Source: JBEAOO01 sp041164825 (GTDB lineage Bacteria; Pseudomonadota; Gammaproteobacteria; Burkholderiales; Burkholderiaceae_C). From it: DNA of 6,502 bases. The notes beneath the pieces were generated by a model that saw only the letters and a list, made by a program, of their open reading frames with translations, did not search any database and was not told where the DNA came from. The number at the start of each line of letters is the position of its first letter. The stretch's first letter is position 1. The stretch is taken from positions 1 to 6,502 of the forward strand of contig JBEAOO010000103.1 in the NCBI GenBank assembly GCA_041164825.1, in the 5' to 3' direction. Of this stretch, positions 5,161-6,502 are shown in pieces. The position numbers were made by a program, and so were the translations under genes.

Positions 5161-6502
5161 ATGGCCAAAGAGAAGTCGATCTACACCTGCTCCGATTGCG
5201 GCGCCACCTCACCCCGTTGGATGGGCAAGTGCTCGGCCTGCAATGCGTGGAACACCTTGGTGGAGGGCGTGGCCGAGCCCAGCGGCGGCGCAGCCTCGCG
5301 CAACCGGTTTCAATCGCTGGCCAAGGCCGCACCAGTCACCACCTTGTCGGAGATCGAGGCCTCGGACGTGGACCGCACGGCCACCGGCATCGACGAGCTC
5401 GACCGTGTGCTGGGCGGCGGCATTGTGCCCGGTGGCGTGGTGCTGATCGGCGGTGACCCGGGCATCGGCAAATCAACGCTGCTGCTGCAGGCGCTGGACG
5501 CGATTTCAGCGCACGGCCGCACGCTGTATGTGACGGGCGAAGAGAGCGGCGCCCAGGTGGCGCTGCGCGCGCGGCGCTTGGGCCTGGTGGGCGCCGGGGT
5601 GCGCGTGCAGGCCGAGATTCAGCTGGAAAAGATTTTGGCCACGCTGGAAGAAGAGCGGCCCACCATCGCCGTGATCGACTCGATCCAGACCATCTACTCC
5701 GACCAGCTCAGCTCGGCCCCCGGCTCGGTGGCGCAGGTGCGCGAGTGCGCGGCGCACCTCACCCGTTTTGCCAAGGCCAGCGGCACGGCGGTGGTGCTGG
5801 TGGGCCACGTGACCAAGGAAGGCGCGCTGGCCGGCCCGCGCGTGCTGGAGCACATTGTCGACACGGTGCTCTACTTTGAGGGCGACACCCACAGCAGCTT
5901 CCGTCTGGTGCGCGCCATCAAAAACCGCTTCGGTGCGGTCAACGAGATTGGCGTGTTTGCCATGACCGAAAAAGGTCTCAAGGGCGTGAGCAACCCCAGC
6001 GCCATCTTTCTGAGCCAGCATACCGAGCCGGTGCCCGGCAGTTGCGTGATGGTCACGCTGGAAGGCACGCGGCCCATGCTGGTGGAGATCCAGGCGCTGG
6101 TGGACAGCGGCGGGCCGTCGCCGCGTCGCTTGAGTGTCGGCCTGGACCGCGACCGCCTGGCCATGCTGCTGGCGGTGCTGCACCGCCATGCCGGCGTGGC
6201 CTGCATGGACCAGGACGTCTTCGTCAATGCGGTGGGCGGCGTGCGCATCAGCGAGCCGGCGGCCGATCTGGCGGTGATGCTGGCGATCCAGAGCAGCCTG
6301 CGCGGCAAGCCGCTGCCGCGCGGCTTCATCGCGTTCGGCGAGGTCGGCCTGGCCGGCGAGGTGCGGCCCGCGCCGCGCGGCCAGGAGCGGCTGCGCGAGG
6401 CGGCCAAGCTCGGGTTCAGCGTAGCGCTGGTGCCGAAGGCGAACGCGCCTCGGAAGGCGATCGAGGGGTTGACGATCCACGCGGTGGAGCGGATCGAGCA
6501 GG
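5161..6502 (+). CDS. radA: DNA repair protein RadA, C-terminus cut by the window edge
   Basis: A RecA-like ATPase that drives branch migration of recombination intermediates with RecA and helps process stalled forks. The 447 codons present lack only about the last ten residues of a protein usually 450-460 long. Domain order is complete: a C4 zinc finger (C10, C13, C24, C27, as CSDC...CSAC); Walker A GGDPGIGKST at 97-106 (K104); Walker B around VIDS (D173); the RadA-specific KNRFG motif at 254-258; and a C-terminal Lon-protease-like domain from about 275. In that domain the segment aligning with the Lon catalytic serine reads EPAAD (365-369), so it is not a protease, as usual for RadA. No Shine-Dalgarno sequence precedes the ATG; a CACAAT lies 8 nt upstream. 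The start is fixed by the zinc-finger N-terminus. It diverges from the PEP-CTERM gene across 166 nt. Confidence 0.96.
   Translation, partial: MAKEKSIYTCSDCGATSPRWMGKCSACNAWNTLVEGVAEPSGGAASRNRFQSLAKAAPVTTLSEIEASDVDRTATGIDELDRVLGGGIVPGGVVLIGGDPGIGKSTLLLQALDAISAHGRTLYVTGEESGAQVALRARRLGLVGAGVRVQAEIQLEKILATLEEERPTIAVIDSIQTIYSDQLSSAPGSVAQVRECAAHLTRFAKASGTAVVLVGHVTKEGALAGPRVLEHIVDTVLYFEGDTHSSFRLVRAIKNRFGAVNEIGVFAMTEKGLKGVSNPSAIFLSQHTEPVPGSCVMVTLEGTRPMLVEIQALVDSGGPSPRRLSVGLDRDRLAMLLAVLHRHAGVACMDQDVFVNAVGGVRISEPAADLAVMLAIQSSLRGKPLPRGFIAFGEVGLAGEVRPAPRGQERLREAAKLGFSVALVPKANAPRKAIEGLTIHAVERIEQ

Noticed and set aside
5506..6480. 324-codon open frame on the minus strand opposite radA
   Set aside because: It mirrors the radA frame. 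Its His/Arg/Gln/Ala-rich composition and lack of any motif are typical of antisense frames opposite GC-biased genes.

Overview
This looks like a piece of a high-GC betaproteobacterial chromosome, most likely Burkholderiales of the Comamonadaceae type. The evidence is the strong G/C bias at third codon positions, the Alr, ArfB and RadA sequence types, the lplT / alr / radA neighbourhood, and a PEP-CTERM protein, a class common in exopolysaccharide-making environmental betaproteobacteria. The taxonomic call is inference from family knowledge; no search was run.

Layout from left to right: (1) the first 284 codons of a lysophospholipid transporter gene (lplT) on the minus strand, running off the left edge; (2) a 176-nt divergent intergenic region with a good extended -10 promoter candidate facing lplT; (3) alr, alanine racemase, plus strand; (4) a hotdog-fold acyl-CoA thioesterase of the YciA/ACOT7 type; (5) a 63-nt gap with a terminator-like hairpin and an overlapping alternative hairpin; (6) a small three-helix GlsB/YeaQ/YmgE-family membrane protein; (7) arfB, the ribosome-rescue peptidyl-tRNA hydrolase, almost abutting the previous gene and probably using a non-ATG start; (8) a LysE/RhtB-family amino-acid exporter on the minus strand, convergent with arfB; (9) a secreted PEP-CTERM protein, also minus strand; (10) a 166-nt divergent region with an inverted repeat and a direct repeat; (11) radA, plus strand, nearly complete but cut by the right edge.

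Most genes are core housekeeping functions: D-alanine supply for peptidoglycan, phospholipid recycling, acyl-CoA turnover, ribosome rescue and branch migration in recombination. The lysE-like exporter and the PEP-CTERM gene sit on the opposite strand between arfB and radA and are the most accessory-looking part. There is no sign of a phage, insertion sequence, CRISPR array, RNA gene or toxin-antitoxin pair. I do not see a previously undescribed multi-gene system. The leads worth a second look are small: the mutually exclusive hairpins before the GlsB-like gene, the dyads upstream of the PEP-CTERM and exporter genes, the non-canonical arfB start, and the missing Shine-Dalgarno sequences at alr and radA.
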